Assembly (NCBI GenBank): GCA_027532825.1
Contig: JAPZTL010000005.1
Span: forward strand, 67,080-131,079
DNA length: 64,000 bases
Origin: Silanimonas sp021297925
GTDB taxonomy: Bacteria > Pseudomonadota > Gammaproteobacteria > Xanthomonadales > Xanthomonadaceae
Direction of reading: 5' to 3'
In this document: positions 38,160 to 46,625 of the stretch, piece after piece
Numbering within the stretch: position 1 is the first letter of the stretch
Layout of the letters: every line of letters begins with the position of its first letter
Position numbers and translations under genes: made by a program
Notes under the pieces: generated by a model
Told to the model about the DNA's origin: nothing
The model's database searches: none
What the model saw: only the letters and a program-made list of their open reading frames with translations

Positions 38160-39212
38160 TCAGCAGCAGGCGCCGGCGGCCTTCGGCGCGGCGGTGGGCG
38201 AGGCCGGGGCGCAGTCGAAGAGGCCGAAGTGGCGGTCCTTGTTGCCACTCAATTCGAAGTGCGGCGCGAAGCGCGTGGCCGTCAGCATGTCGAAGGTGTT
38301 GCCGCAGACGCGCAGCGGACGGCCGGTCTCGAAGGTGTGGTGGTCGTCGAGCACGAAGGCGTGCGGCGCATCGGGAATCGTGCCGCGATACGTCGCGACC
38401 TGGCCGAAGTCCTCGCAGCGATCTTCCAGCGCGAGCTTGAACGCCCGCACCGTGATCGATTCGAAATTCACGAAGCCGATGGCGGCCTCGATAGCCGGGT
38501 CGAGCAGCGGAATCGGCGCGCGGCTGACGGTGCGGGCATCGGCGCAGCCCACCTGTTGCATCAGGCGGCGGAAGTCCTCGGTGTACAGGGCGCCGCTGAG
38601 GCACTCGCCCAACAGCACGGGGTCGCGGCGCAGCGCCTCCGGGATGCGGCGATCGGCGAACACGTCGGAGAAGTACAGCTCGCCCCCGGGCCTCAGCACG
38701 CGGAAGATTTCGGCGAACACACGCGCCTTGTCAGGCGCGAGGTTCAGCACGCAGTTCGACACCACCACGTCGATGCTCGCGTCGGCGATGCCGATGGCGC
38801 CGAGGTCTTCGATCAGGCCTTCATGGAACTCGACGTTGCTCGCCGCAAAGCCGTAGCGCTCGGCGTGCCAGTCTCGATGGCGGTTAGCCACAGCGAGCTG
38901 TTCGGGGGTCATGTCGACGCCGACGACGCGGCCCGTCGGGCCAACGAGGCGCGAAAGCAGGTAGGCATCACGCCCGGTACCGCAGCCGAGGTCGAGCACG
39001 GTGCGGCCCTCGAGCGCCGGCGGCAGCGGCGAGCCGCAGCCGTAGAAGCGCGCGAGGATTTCGGGGTGGATGTCGCCAAGCATCCGGCGCAGGGCGAGAG
39101 GCATGGCCTCGGCGGGGCAGCAGGCGCCGGTCTTGAGGTCGGCGCTCGATTGCAGCACCTCGCCGTAATACGTGCGGACGTCGGCGTGGGCAGGTTCGGA
39201 CATCGTGTTCAT
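38160..39212 (-). CDS. arsM: Arsenite S-adenosylmethionine methyltransferase
   Basis: 350 residues. The Rossmann methyltransferase motif VLDLGCGTGRDAYLLS is near residue 72. Cysteines conserved in ArsM are visible: the CC pair near 31 (GACCPAE), YGCG near 58, SNCVLNL near 150, and GECLSGALY. It methylates trivalent arsenic stepwise to dimethylarsenite, the precursor for ArsS. The C-terminus ends in a CC pair (AAGACC), a possible extra arsenic-binding site. The phosphate/arsenate permease gene ends 10 bp upstream. An in-frame ATG three codons downstream is an alternative start. Confidence 0.95.
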   Translation of the reverse strand: MNTMSEPAHADVRTYYGEVLQSSADLKTGACCPAEAMPLALRRMLGDIHPEILARFYGCGSPLPPALEGRTVLDLGCGTGRDAYLLSRLVGPTGRVVGVDMTPEQLAVANRHRDWHAERYGFAASNVEFHEGLIEDLGAIGIADASIDVVVSNCVLNLAPDKARVFAEIFRVLRPGGELYFSDVFADRRIPEALRRDPVLLGECLSGALYTEDFRRLMQQVGCADARTVSRAPIPLLDPAIEAAIGFVNFESITVRAFKLALEDRCEDFGQVATYRGTIPDAPHAFVLDDHHTFETGRPLRVCGNTFDMLTATRFAPHFELSGNKDRHFGLFDCAPASPTAAPKAAGACC

Positions 39213-39222
39213 GGTGTCCCGG

Positions 39223-40239
39223 TCAAACGGAGGGAAGGAGGAAGTGAAGGAGCGCGGCGATCATGGCCGATGTGGGCAAGGTTACCCCCCACGCAAGGAG
39301 AATCATCGCGATGATGCGGAAGTTCGCTTTTCCGTTCGACAGCCCGATGCCGAAGAGGGCGCCGGTGCTGACATGCGTCGTCGAAACCGGAAGGCCAAAG
39401 CGCGAAGCGGCGATCACCAAGGTCGAGGTCACCAGGTTCCCGGCAAGGCCCTCGCGCGGATCCATCGCGGTGACGCGCCAGGCCAGCGTTTTCGCGACCC
39501 GATGCGCGCCCAACCAGCCGCCGATGGCCATCGCGATGACGACACTGCTCGAAGCGCCGGCGACGCCGCCCAAGCCCGCGGCGACGAGCAAAGCGGCGAT
39601 TTTCGGTGTGTCGTTCAGGCCCCGGGCAAAGCCCACGACGGCGGCACTGAGAACGTGCAACAGGTCAATGCCGCGCAAGGAGCGCAGCGGGGGAGTCGCC
39701 AGCGATTCGATGGGGCCATCGCTTCGGGCGACGCGCGATGCAGCGGGTGCATGGGCCGTACGGCGAAGCAGGGGGGCGACGACGAGGGCGAGAACGGCGG
39801 CCATCAAGGGCGAGAGCAGAAGCGGAACGACGATGATCGCCGCGGCCTTCGCGAACTGGACACCGCCCGCGTCGTGGACGAGCCCCGCGCCGACCAGGCC
39901 GCCGAACAGGGCATGGGTCGTGGAGATGGGCAGGCTCGCCATCGTGGCGAGGCCGACTGTCGCCGTGGCCGCGCCGGCCACCGCGATCAGGAAGGGGACA
40001 GACACGGTAAGCGAATCCGGCACAATGCCTTTCCCGCTGAAAGCAGCGAGCAGGCCCTGCGCGAGGAGGATCGAGGCCAGCCCGCCGGCCGCCGTCGCGA
40101 GGGTGGCCATCCAGATGGCGCCCCGCGTGGACATCAGCCCCGACCCGATGAGTGTTGCAGCGCCCTTGCTGTTGTCGTTGGCGCCATTGATGGTGGCGAG
40201 CGCGAGGGTCGTGAGAAGAAGCACGATCGTCAGGGTCAT
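39223..40239 (-). CDS. PiT-family inorganic phosphate (arsenate) transporter
   Basis: 338 residues with about ten membrane helices and the PiT signatures NGANDNSKGAATLIGSG near the N-terminus and GLNDTPKIAALLVAAG in the second half, the two repeats of the family. PiT carriers move phosphate with cations and also take up arsenate. It lies 10 bp upstream of arsM and 27 bp downstream of the flavoprotein gene, within the arsenic operon. It could supply phosphate under arsenate stress or import arsenate as substrate; sequence does not decide. Confidence 0.9.
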   Translation of the reverse strand: MTLTIVLLLTTLALATINGANDNSKGAATLIGSGLMSTRGAIWMATLATAAGGLASILLAQGLLAAFSGKGIVPDSLTVSVPFLIAVAGAATATVGLATMASLPISTTHALFGGLVGAGLVHDAGGVQFAKAAAIIVVPLLLSPLMAAVLALVVAPLLRRTAHAPAASRVARSDGPIESLATPPLRSLRGIDLLHVLSAAVVGFARGLNDTPKIAALLVAAGLGGVAGASSSVVIAMAIGGWLGAHRVAKTLAWRVTAMDPREGLAGNLVTSTLVIAASRFGLPVSTTHVSTGALFGIGLSNGKANFRIIAMILLAWGVTLPTSAMIAALLHFLLPSV

Positions 40240-40266
40240 GCAAGTCTAGGTCGTTGCCGTGAGGGA

Positions 40267-42423
40267 TCAGCCGCGTCGCCACGCGAAGAAGCGCTCGGCC
40301 CAGCGCAGCGCGCCCTGCGGGGCATTCGCCCGCTTCCACACGCCGGCGGCGTACTTGTTGGCCTCGTTCATCGTCGGGTAGGCGTGGATGGTGCCGAGCA
40401 GCTTGTTCAAGCCGAGGCCGTGCTTCATCGCCAGCACGAACTCCGGCAGCAGTTCGCCGGCATGCGCGCCAACGATGCAGGCGCCGAGGATGCGGTCGCT
40501 GCCGGGTGGCGTGAGCACCTTGACGAAGCCCTCGTCGTTGCTGTCGGCGATGGCGCGATCGAGATCGTCGATGCCGTAGCGCGTCACCTCGACGGCGATG
40601 CCCTGCGCCTTCGCCTCGTCCTCCGACAGCCCGACGCGCGCCACTTCCGGGTCGGTGAAGGTGACCCAGGGCACCACGCGGTAGTCGACCTTGAACGACC
40701 AGAACGGCGCGAGCAGGCCATTGACCGCGGCGTACCAAGCCTGGTGCGCCGCCATGTGGGTGAACTGGTAGGGCCCGGCGACGTCGCCGGCCACGAGAAT
40801 GTTCGGGAAATTGGTGCGCATCAGGCCATCGACGGCGACGTGGCCGCGGGGGCCGAGTTCCACGCCGAGCTCCTGCAGGCCGAAGCCCTGCGTGTTCGGC
40901 GCGCGGCCCAGGGCCAACAGCAGGCGGTCGAAGGCGAGGCGCACTTCGGCACCGTCGGCTTCGGCCACCAGCACGCCGCCCTTGCCGTCGGCCGCGGGCT
41001 CGATGCGCAGGGCCTTGTGGCCGGTGGCGACATGCAGGCCCTCGTGCGCGAGGCGCTCGGCCAACAGCGCGCCGACCTCGGCGTCCTCGCGCGGCAGCAG
41101 GCGCGGCGCCATCTCGACCACGCTCACCGCCGCCCCGAAGCGGGCGAAGCTTTGCGCCAGCTCGCAGCCGATCGGCCCACCGCCCAGCACCAGCAGGCGC
41201 TTCGGCAGTTCGCGCAAGGACCAGACGCTGTCGCTGGTCAGCGCCTCGATGCCGTCGAGGCCGGGGAGCTTCGGCACCAGCGGCCGTGCGCCCGTGGCGA
41301 TGACGATGCTGCGCGCGCTGATCCGCTTGCCGTTGACCTCCACTTCCCACGGGGTGACGAGCCGGGCTTCGCCTTCGATCACGTCCACGCCCAAGCCGGT
41401 GTAGCGCTCGACGGAATCGTGCGGTTCCACCTTGGACACCACGCGCTGCACGCGCTCCATCACCTTGGCGAAATCGAAATCGGCGGTGAGCGAGTTCAGC
41501 CCATACTTCTGGGCCTCGCGCGCTTCGGCCAGCAGCCGAGCCGAGCGGATCAGCGCCTTCGAGGGCACGCAGCCGGTGTTGAGGCAGTCTCCACCCATCT
41601 TGTGCTTTTCGATCAGCGCGACCTTGGCCTTCACCGCCGCACCGATGTAGGTGGTGACGAGCCCGGCCGAACCGGCGCCGATGGCGATCAGGTTGTAGTC
41701 GAAGGATTTCGGCTTGCGGTGGCCGGCGTAGACGCGGCGGGCTTTGAGCCAGCCCAGAACCGCCTTCAGCAGCAGCGGCAGCGCACCGAGCGCCACCAGT
41801 GCGCCCAGCAGGCCGGGCGAGAGGACGTCGCCGAGCGAGCGGATCTGGGCCAGCTGAGTGCCCGCGAGCACGTAGACGATGGTCGCCGGAAGCATGCCGA
41901 GTTGGCTCACCCAGTAGAACGTGCGCGTGGGCAGCGAGGTGAGGCCCGAAAGCAGGTTCACCAAAAAGAACGGGAAGGCCGGCACGAGGCGCAGGGTGAG
42001 CAGGTAGAAGGCACCGTCGCGGGCGATGCCGGCGTCGATGTCGCGCAGCCGCTCGCCAAAGCGCGCCCGCAGCGCGTCGCGGAAGCCGAAACGCGCGACG
42101 AGGAAGGCCAGCGTCGCGCCGATCGAACTCGCGAAGGACACCAGCACGGTGCCTTCGATCAGCCCGAACAGTGCGCCGGACGCCAGCGTCATGACTGCCG
42201 CACCGGGGATCGACAGCGCGGCCACCAGTACGTAGGCGAGGAAGAACAGCGCGGCTGCCTGCCACGGGTTCGCTGTGACGGCGGCGCCCAGCGCGTCGGC
42301 CTGGGTCTTCAACGTATCCAGCGTTAGGAACTGGTGCGCGCCGCTCCACCAGACGCCTGTGCCGATCAAGGCGACCAGGACGATGGCTATCAGCGGGCGG
42401 TAGCGTTGGATTGGTGTGCTCAT
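40267..42423 (-). CDS. VTT/DedA-domain fused to pyridine-nucleotide-disulfide oxidoreductase
   Basis: 718 residues. Residues about 10-235 form a TVP38/TMEM64 (VTT, DedA-like) membrane domain with LSIPGAAVMTLASGALFG and FRLVPAFPFFLVN-type segments. Residues about 240-718 form a mercuric-reductase-like FAD/NAD(P) enzyme: GAGSAGLVTTYIG, the redox-active disulfide GGDCLNTGCVPSK, GGGPIGCELAQSFARFG, and a C-terminal dimerisation domain with HAYPTMNEANKY. It lacks the extra N- and C-terminal metal-binding cysteines of true MerA. It heads the arsenic operon, so a role in arsenical redox chemistry or thiol delivery at the membrane is plausible but unproven. Confidence 0.88.
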   Translation of the reverse strand: MSTPIQRYRPLIAIVLVALIGTGVWWSGAHQFLTLDTLKTQADALGAAVTANPWQAAALFFLAYVLVAALSIPGAAVMTLASGALFGLIEGTVLVSFASSIGATLAFLVARFGFRDALRARFGERLRDIDAGIARDGAFYLLTLRLVPAFPFFLVNLLSGLTSLPTRTFYWVSQLGMLPATIVYVLAGTQLAQIRSLGDVLSPGLLGALVALGALPLLLKAVLGWLKARRVYAGHRKPKSFDYNLIAIGAGSAGLVTTYIGAAVKAKVALIEKHKMGGDCLNTGCVPSKALIRSARLLAEAREAQKYGLNSLTADFDFAKVMERVQRVVSKVEPHDSVERYTGLGVDVIEGEARLVTPWEVEVNGKRISARSIVIATGARPLVPKLPGLDGIEALTSDSVWSLRELPKRLLVLGGGPIGCELAQSFARFGAAVSVVEMAPRLLPREDAEVGALLAERLAHEGLHVATGHKALRIEPAADGKGGVLVAEADGAEVRLAFDRLLLALGRAPNTQGFGLQELGVELGPRGHVAVDGLMRTNFPNILVAGDVAGPYQFTHMAAHQAWYAAVNGLLAPFWSFKVDYRVVPWVTFTDPEVARVGLSEDEAKAQGIAVEVTRYGIDDLDRAIADSNDEGFVKVLTPPGSDRILGACIVGAHAGELLPEFVLAMKHGLGLNKLLGTIHAYPTMNEANKYAAGVWKRANAPQGALRWAERFFAWRRG

Positions 42424-42452
42424 GCGAAGACCTTGGGAATGGAAGACCGGGG

Positions 42453-42465
42453 CGAAGGTCCTTCG
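42453..42465. promoter_or_regulatory. Perfect palindrome upstream of arsenic operon
   Basis: CGAAGG T CCTTCG, 13 bp, 30 bp upstream of the VTT-flavoprotein start and downstream of the AraC gene. It is a candidate operator or hairpin for the arsenic operon. It does not match any regulator site I can name. Confidence 0.3.
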
Positions 42466-42511
42466 AGGCCCGGCCCGGGTGTCACTGTGGCCTGCGCGCT
42501 GGCACCTCGCG

Positions 42512-43414
42512 TCATGGTGCGTCCGTCTTTTGGCACTGGTCGTCCAGCCTGCTCGCCTCGACGAACCGCCGATAGGCGCGGCGGAACGCCGCCTCGTTGT
42601 CGTAGCCCACCATACCCGGGATGGTCGTTTTCGACACCGCCGGGTCGGCGAGCAGCTGGCGCGCGCGGATCATCCGCAGCTGCGTGACGTAGCCCATTGG
42701 GCTTTCGCCGAGAAGTTGCTGGAATCGCTCCATCAGCGCACTGCGCGACACCGGGGCGAGCGCAAGCATCGAATCGACGCTCCACGGCTTTCCGGGCTCG
42801 CGATGGATGGCCGAGATCAGCGCGCCGAGCCGCTTGTCATTCGCCGCGGCCAGCACGCCTCGCGTCTCGACCGCTGCAGCGTGGCGGAAGTGCTCGCGCA
42901 GCGTCATCGTTACCAGCGCGTTCGACAGGGAATCAAGCAGGATGTTCGAGCCGGGCTCCGCGGCGATCGACTCCTCGGTGATCAGCCTGACGAGATGGCC
43001 GAAGCGTTCGTTCGCTTCGTTCGCGCGCACGATCAGGACGGGCGGCAGCAGATTGAAGAGCGCCTTGCGGCCGGCTTCGGGCACCGAGAGAGCGCCACAG
43101 AGCAGTGCGGCGTGGTTGCCTTCGAGGCCCTCCGTGGCGGTGCCCGCCGCGGCCAGCGGGTCGGCGCTGAGGATGTGCCAATCGCCATTCGGCACCATCA
43201 CGAGATCCCCTGGGCGCAGCGGCAGCGCGCGCGGTAGATGCGCCATGTGCAGGAAACACGTGCCGCGCACCAGCAGGTGGAACTGCGTGTGGGCCACGCC
43301 ATTGGTGTCGACGCGCCATCCGCCGCAGACCAGCGGCCGCGCGAATACTTTCGCCGAAAGCTGATAGGCACCGAGAAGGTCGGAGAGCGGGTCGGACGTC
43401 GGACTTTCGGACAT
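42512..43414 (-). CDS. AraC-family transcriptional regulator with cupin sensor
   Basis: 300 residues from the ATG at 43414; an upstream ATG at 43474 would run into the DUF547 promoter. The N-terminal cupin-type AraC-binding domain has TQFHLLVRGTCFLHM and RPGDLVMVPNGDWH. The C-terminal double helix-turn-helix (about residues 200-290) has WSVDSMLALAPVSRSALMERFQQLLGESPMGYVTQLRM and the second HTH around VGYDNEAAFRRAYRRFVE. It sits 88 bp upstream of the arsenic operon on the same strand and 77 bp from the divergent DUF547 operon, a natural position to control both. Effector unknown; no ArsR gene was seen. Confidence 0.88.
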   Translation of the reverse strand: MSESPTSDPLSDLLGAYQLSAKVFARPLVCGGWRVDTNGVAHTQFHLLVRGTCFLHMAHLPRALPLRPGDLVMVPNGDWHILSADPLAAAGTATEGLEGNHAALLCGALSVPEAGRKALFNLLPPVLIVRANEANERFGHLVRLITEESIAAEPGSNILLDSLSNALVTMTLREHFRHAAAVETRGVLAAANDKRLGALISAIHREPGKPWSVDSMLALAPVSRSALMERFQQLLGESPMGYVTQLRMIRARQLLADPAVSKTTIPGMVGYDNEAAFRRAYRRFVEASRLDDQCQKTDAP

Positions 43415-43491
43415 GGGTGCTGGATTTCCGGTGCGCGTTCGCGGGGGGTCGAGGGCGGACACTGAGCACCTCATCCTTCGAGGCCTCGTCC

Positions 43492-44334
43492 ATGAGCCTG
43501 CGTGCGCTCCTGCTTATGGTTTTCGCCTTCACATGGGCCCCGTTCGTACTCGGGCGGGCACCGGTTACAGCCCCCCCCACCTTCGACCACGAACCGTGGA
43601 CGGCCCTGCTCTCCAAGCACGTGACTTGGGTGCCCCGGGGGGCGGCGGCGAACGGCGTCGGCACGGTGGTGGACTACGCTGGCTTCCGCCGCGACCGCGC
43701 CGCGCTGCAGCGTTACACCGACGCGCTGGCCCGCGTGCCGCAAAGCACCTTCGCGCGCTGGAGCAAGCGCGAGCGCCACGCCTTCCTGATCAACGCCTAC
43801 AACGCCTACACCGTGGCGCTGATCGCCGATGCCCCGGCCGACCTCGAGTCGATCAAGGACCTCGGCAGCCTGCTGCAGTCGCCCTGGAAGAAGGCGGCGT
43901 TCCCGCTGCTCGGAGAGACCCGCAGCCTCGACGACATCGAGCACGGGCTGCTGCGCGGTGCCGATGATTTCGACGAGCCGCGCATTCATTTCGCGGTGAA
44001 CTGCGCCTCGATCGGCTGCCCGGCGCTGCGGCCGGAAGCCTTCACCGCGGCGAAGCTCGAGACCCAGCTCCAGGACCAGACCCGACGCTTCCTGCGCGAC
44101 CGCAGCCGCAACCGCTGGAACGCCGACGACGAAGTGCTCGAAGTCTCGTCGATCTTCGACTGGTACAGCGGCGACTTCGAGAAGGGCTTCCTCGGCGCTG
44201 ATTCGGTCGAGGCCTTCCTTGTGCTGTACGTCGCCGACCTCGGCCTCGACGCGCGGGTGGCGAAGGCGCTCCGCGAAGGCGATGTCGACCTCGACTACAC
44301 CGACTACGACTGGCGCCTCAACCGCGCGGAGTGA
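43492..44334 (+). CDS. DUF547 domain protein, exported
   Basis: 280 residues from the ATG at 43492, which starts a signal peptide (LRALLLMVFAFTWAPFVLG). An upstream in-frame start at 43417 would place this hydrophobic segment internally. The DUF547 core is clear: RHAFLINAYNAYTVALI, IHFAVNCASIGCPALRPEAF, and SIFDWYSGDFE. DUF547 genes are frequently found in arsM/arsS neighbourhoods. Function unknown; the conserved H, N and C suggest a transglutaminase-like hydrolase fold. It is the first gene of a six-gene operon divergent from the AraC regulator. Confidence 0.88.
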   Translation: MSLRALLLMVFAFTWAPFVLGRAPVTAPPTFDHEPWTALLSKHVTWVPRGAAANGVGTVVDYAGFRRDRAALQRYTDALARVPQSTFARWSKRERHAFLINAYNAYTVALIADAPADLESIKDLGSLLQSPWKKAAFPLLGETRSLDDIEHGLLRGADDFDEPRIHFAVNCASIGCPALRPEAFTAAKLETQLQDQTRRFLRDRSRNRWNADDEVLEVSSIFDWYSGDFEKGFLGADSVEAFLVLYVADLGLDARVAKALREGDVDLDYTDYDWRLNRAE

Positions 44335-44337
44335 CGC

Positions 44338-45474
44338 ATGTCGACCGACGCCACCGTCGTCATCGCGCAGCGCGACGCCGCGCAGGAACACCTTCTCAGC
44401 AGCGTGTTCCGCGCCGGTGCGTTCGGGGTGCGTCGTCTTCGCCGTGATGCCCCGCTGCTGGAGCAGCTCGACGCGCTGGCACCCGGTCTTCGCGGCCGCC
44501 TTGTGCTGGTCGCCGACCTCGGGCGCGTGGCCGACGACGCGCTGTGGTGGCCGGATCTCGCCGCGACGCTGCACCCGCGCTATCCGGGTTTGGCCGTCCT
44601 GCTCAACGATCCGGCCCAGCTGCAGGCGTCGTTCCGGGTGCGGCAGTGGGCGCGCAGGCACGGCGCACACGATGTGATGGGGGCGGTGTCGCTGAACCGC
44701 CTGCGCGCGAGCATCGAGCCGGTCCAGAGCATGCTTGCCGCCTGGGGGCTGCCGGTACTCGATCTCGATCGCGCCCAGGACATGCTGCGCAGCCTCGCGC
44801 CGCGCGGTGGGCTCGACACCGATCGCGGAACGGCCGGCATCGACGCCATCTGGCGCCATCTCGAGCAGTCCGGCATCGACCCGCGCGCGGTGGCGCGCAG
44901 CATGCAGGCGCGCGGCGGCGTCGACATCGCCGATCGCGTCTATCGATTCAAGACCTACCCCCAGTGCTTCCGAGGCGACGAAGCCACGCGATGGCTGGCC
45001 TCGAATCTCGGGCTCAGCCGTGCGCAAGCGGTCGACGTGGGCGAACTGCTTCGGCGGCTCGGCGCGTTCGATCACGTGACGCTCGACCACGGCTTTCTCG
45101 ATGAAGGAAAGTTCTACCGGTTCAACGGCGAGCGCCCCGAGATCGACGCCATCGACCTCGACCTGGTCGCGAAGGAATGCCGCCAAGGCGGATTCGACGT
45201 TCGTGATCGGCTGTGGCGCGCGCAGGCCTACCCGTCGGTGTTCCTTGGCAGCGAGGCGCATGCCTGGCTGATGCGGTTCTACGGGCTGGGCGCCGCCGCG
45301 GCGCAGGCGCTGGGCCAGCACCTGCTCGACACCCATCTGTTCCGGCACGTGGTGGACGAGCACGGCTTCGCCGCCAAGCCGCTCTTCTATCGATTCACCT
45401 CGGATCGCGAGCGCGCGCATCCGAACCCCGACCCCTCGGCCGAACTGGCCTCTCCAAGGAGTGTTGCGTTATGA
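44338..45474 (+). CDS. Receiver-like protein with two DEP domains
   Basis: 378 residues, cytoplasmic. Residues 1-140 have a receiver-like alternating pattern (VVIAQRDAAQEHLL, VLVADLGRV) without a clear phosphorylation site set. Two repeated segments follow (about 200-270 and 285-355): GGVDIADRVYRFKTYPQCFRG with DEATRWLASNLGLSRAQAVDVG, and GFDVRDRLWRAQAYPSVFLG with SEAHAWLMRFYG. Both match DEP domains, which dock signalling proteins at membranes. It starts 3 bp after the DUF547 stop. Double-DEP proteins are rare in bacteria; role unknown. Confidence 0.78.
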   Translation: MSTDATVVIAQRDAAQEHLLSSVFRAGAFGVRRLRRDAPLLEQLDALAPGLRGRLVLVADLGRVADDALWWPDLAATLHPRYPGLAVLLNDPAQLQASFRVRQWARRHGAHDVMGAVSLNRLRASIEPVQSMLAAWGLPVLDLDRAQDMLRSLAPRGGLDTDRGTAGIDAIWRHLEQSGIDPRAVARSMQARGGVDIADRVYRFKTYPQCFRGDEATRWLASNLGLSRAQAVDVGELLRRLGAFDHVTLDHGFLDEGKFYRFNGERPEIDAIDLDLVAKECRQGGFDVRDRLWRAQAYPSVFLGSEAHAWLMRFYGLGAAAAQALGQHLLDTHLFRHVVDEHGFAAKPLFYRFTSDRERAHPNPDPSAELASPRSVAL

Positions 45475-45770
45475 AACATCTGCTGATTGTTCCTCTGACC
45501 CTCGCCACTTTTGCCGGCCCCGTAGTCGCCTCCGGCTCGATTTCCCAACCGTCGATCCCGCGGGTTTCGCCAGCGCAGGACAGCCACGAGCGCGGCCGCG
45601 CCGAGTACACGCGGAAGCTCGCCTGCAACGACTGCCCGGTGCCCGGCGGCGCCACCGACGCCGCCGCTGCGAAGCAGCTGGTGATGCGCATTGATGGCGG
45701 GGAATTCGACCTGTCACGCAGCGAGCGCCGGCGCATCAAGGCTTTCCTCAACCAGCGCTTCGGGCTGTAA
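45471..45770 (+). CDS. Small exported protein with CNDC pair
   Basis: 99 residues. The ATG at 45471 overlaps the stop of the DEP gene (ATGA). A signal peptide ends VVASG. The mature part is about 80 residues with ERGRAEYTRKLACNDCPVPGG, a two-cysteine CxxC site without the haem-binding histidine. A C-terminal helix reads SRSERRRIKAFLNQRF. It resembles truncated cytochrome-like domains but cannot bind haem c in the usual way. It lies just upstream of an outer-membrane barrel gene, so it is likely periplasmic. Function unknown. Confidence 0.7.
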   Translation: MKHLLIVPLTLATFAGPVVASGSISQPSIPRVSPAQDSHERGRAEYTRKLACNDCPVPGGATDAAAAKQLVMRIDGGEFDLSRSERRRIKAFLNQRFGL

Positions 45771-45781
45771 GGAGCATGATC

Positions 45782-46621
45782 ATGACGCGCCCCCGTGCGG
45801 TTCTGAGTCGCCTTGCCGTCGCCCTGATCGTGGCGGCACCCGTCGCAGGCCACGCCGCCAATCCGTGGACGTTGCCGGAGGGTTCCGGTGATTTCACGCT
45901 CGGCGTCAGCAGCCAGACCGCCGACCGTTTCTACGCCGGCGACACCGAACTCGACCTGCCCACCGATCTCGATCTGGACACCACCGCACTCGCGTGGTCG
46001 TACGGCCTCACCGATCGCCTCACGCTGGATCTGCAGACCAGCTACGGTAGCAGCGATTTCCTCGTCGACCCCGGCCTCGCGCCGCAGGGCGGTTTGTCGG
46101 GCTTGAACGACACCCGTCTCGGCCTGCGCTGGGCGGCGTGGCGCGACGGTCCAACCGTGGTGACGCTGGGCGTCGCGGCGATCATTGAAGGCGACTACGA
46201 CACCGGTGCGATCACGGCGATTGGCGATGGCGGCAGTGGCTTCGAGCTCGAAGGCCTCGCCGGCTACACCTTCGGCAACGGCTTCGCCATCGCCGGCGGC
46301 ATGGGCTATCGCGCACGCGGGAACGATATCCCGGACGAGTGGTTTGCCGAAGTCTCGGCGTCGTACGCGTTCTCCGACTTCATGTCGGGCTATGCGGGTT
46401 TGCAGTCGGTGCGCTCTGACGGCGACCTGCGGATCGGCGGCCCGGGTTTCAGCCCGGCGCGCTTCCCGGAAGTGCAGGAGGAGTACGACCTCGGCCAAGC
46501 CGGGCTGGCCTTCCAGCTCGCGGAATCGTGGTCGCTGTCCGTGGGGGGGGGCGCGAAGTTCGAGGGCCGGAACACGGCGAGGAGCCGCTTCTGGTCGGTG
46601 CAGCTCGGTTACCGGTACTGA
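45782..46621 (+). CDS. Outer-membrane beta-barrel protein
   Basis: 279 residues from the ATG at 45782, seven bases after GGAG; the ATG at 45776 is too close to that site. Signal peptide ends GHAA. The mature protein alternates short amphipathic strands (WSYGLTDRLTLDLQTSYG, TRLGLRWAAW, AGYTFGNGFAIAGGMGYRA) and ends in the aromatic VQLGYRY, the barrel-assembly signal. Twelve or so strands are likely. It follows the small CNDC protein after 11 bp. Related MetA-pathway-type porins occur in metal loci; the cargo is unknown. Confidence 0.75.
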   Translation: MTRPRAVLSRLAVALIVAAPVAGHAANPWTLPEGSGDFTLGVSSQTADRFYAGDTELDLPTDLDLDTTALAWSYGLTDRLTLDLQTSYGSSDFLVDPGLAPQGGLSGLNDTRLGLRWAAWRDGPTVVTLGVAAIIEGDYDTGAITAIGDGGSGFELEGLAGYTFGNGFAIAGGMGYRARGNDIPDEWFAEVSASYAFSDFMSGYAGLQSVRSDGDLRIGGPGFSPARFPEVQEEYDLGQAGLAFQLAESWSLSVGGGAKFEGRNTARSRFWSVQLGYRY

Positions 46622-46625
46622 GCCG

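Noticed and set aside
39172..42327. 1051-codon plus-strand open frame
   Set aside because: Covers the PiT and VTT-flavoprotein genes on the other strand; low-complexity Arg/Gln/His translation.
40267..42423. True mercuric reductase of a mer operon
   Set aside because: No merR, merT or merP, no C-terminal vicinal cysteines, and a VTT domain in place of the metal-binding domain.
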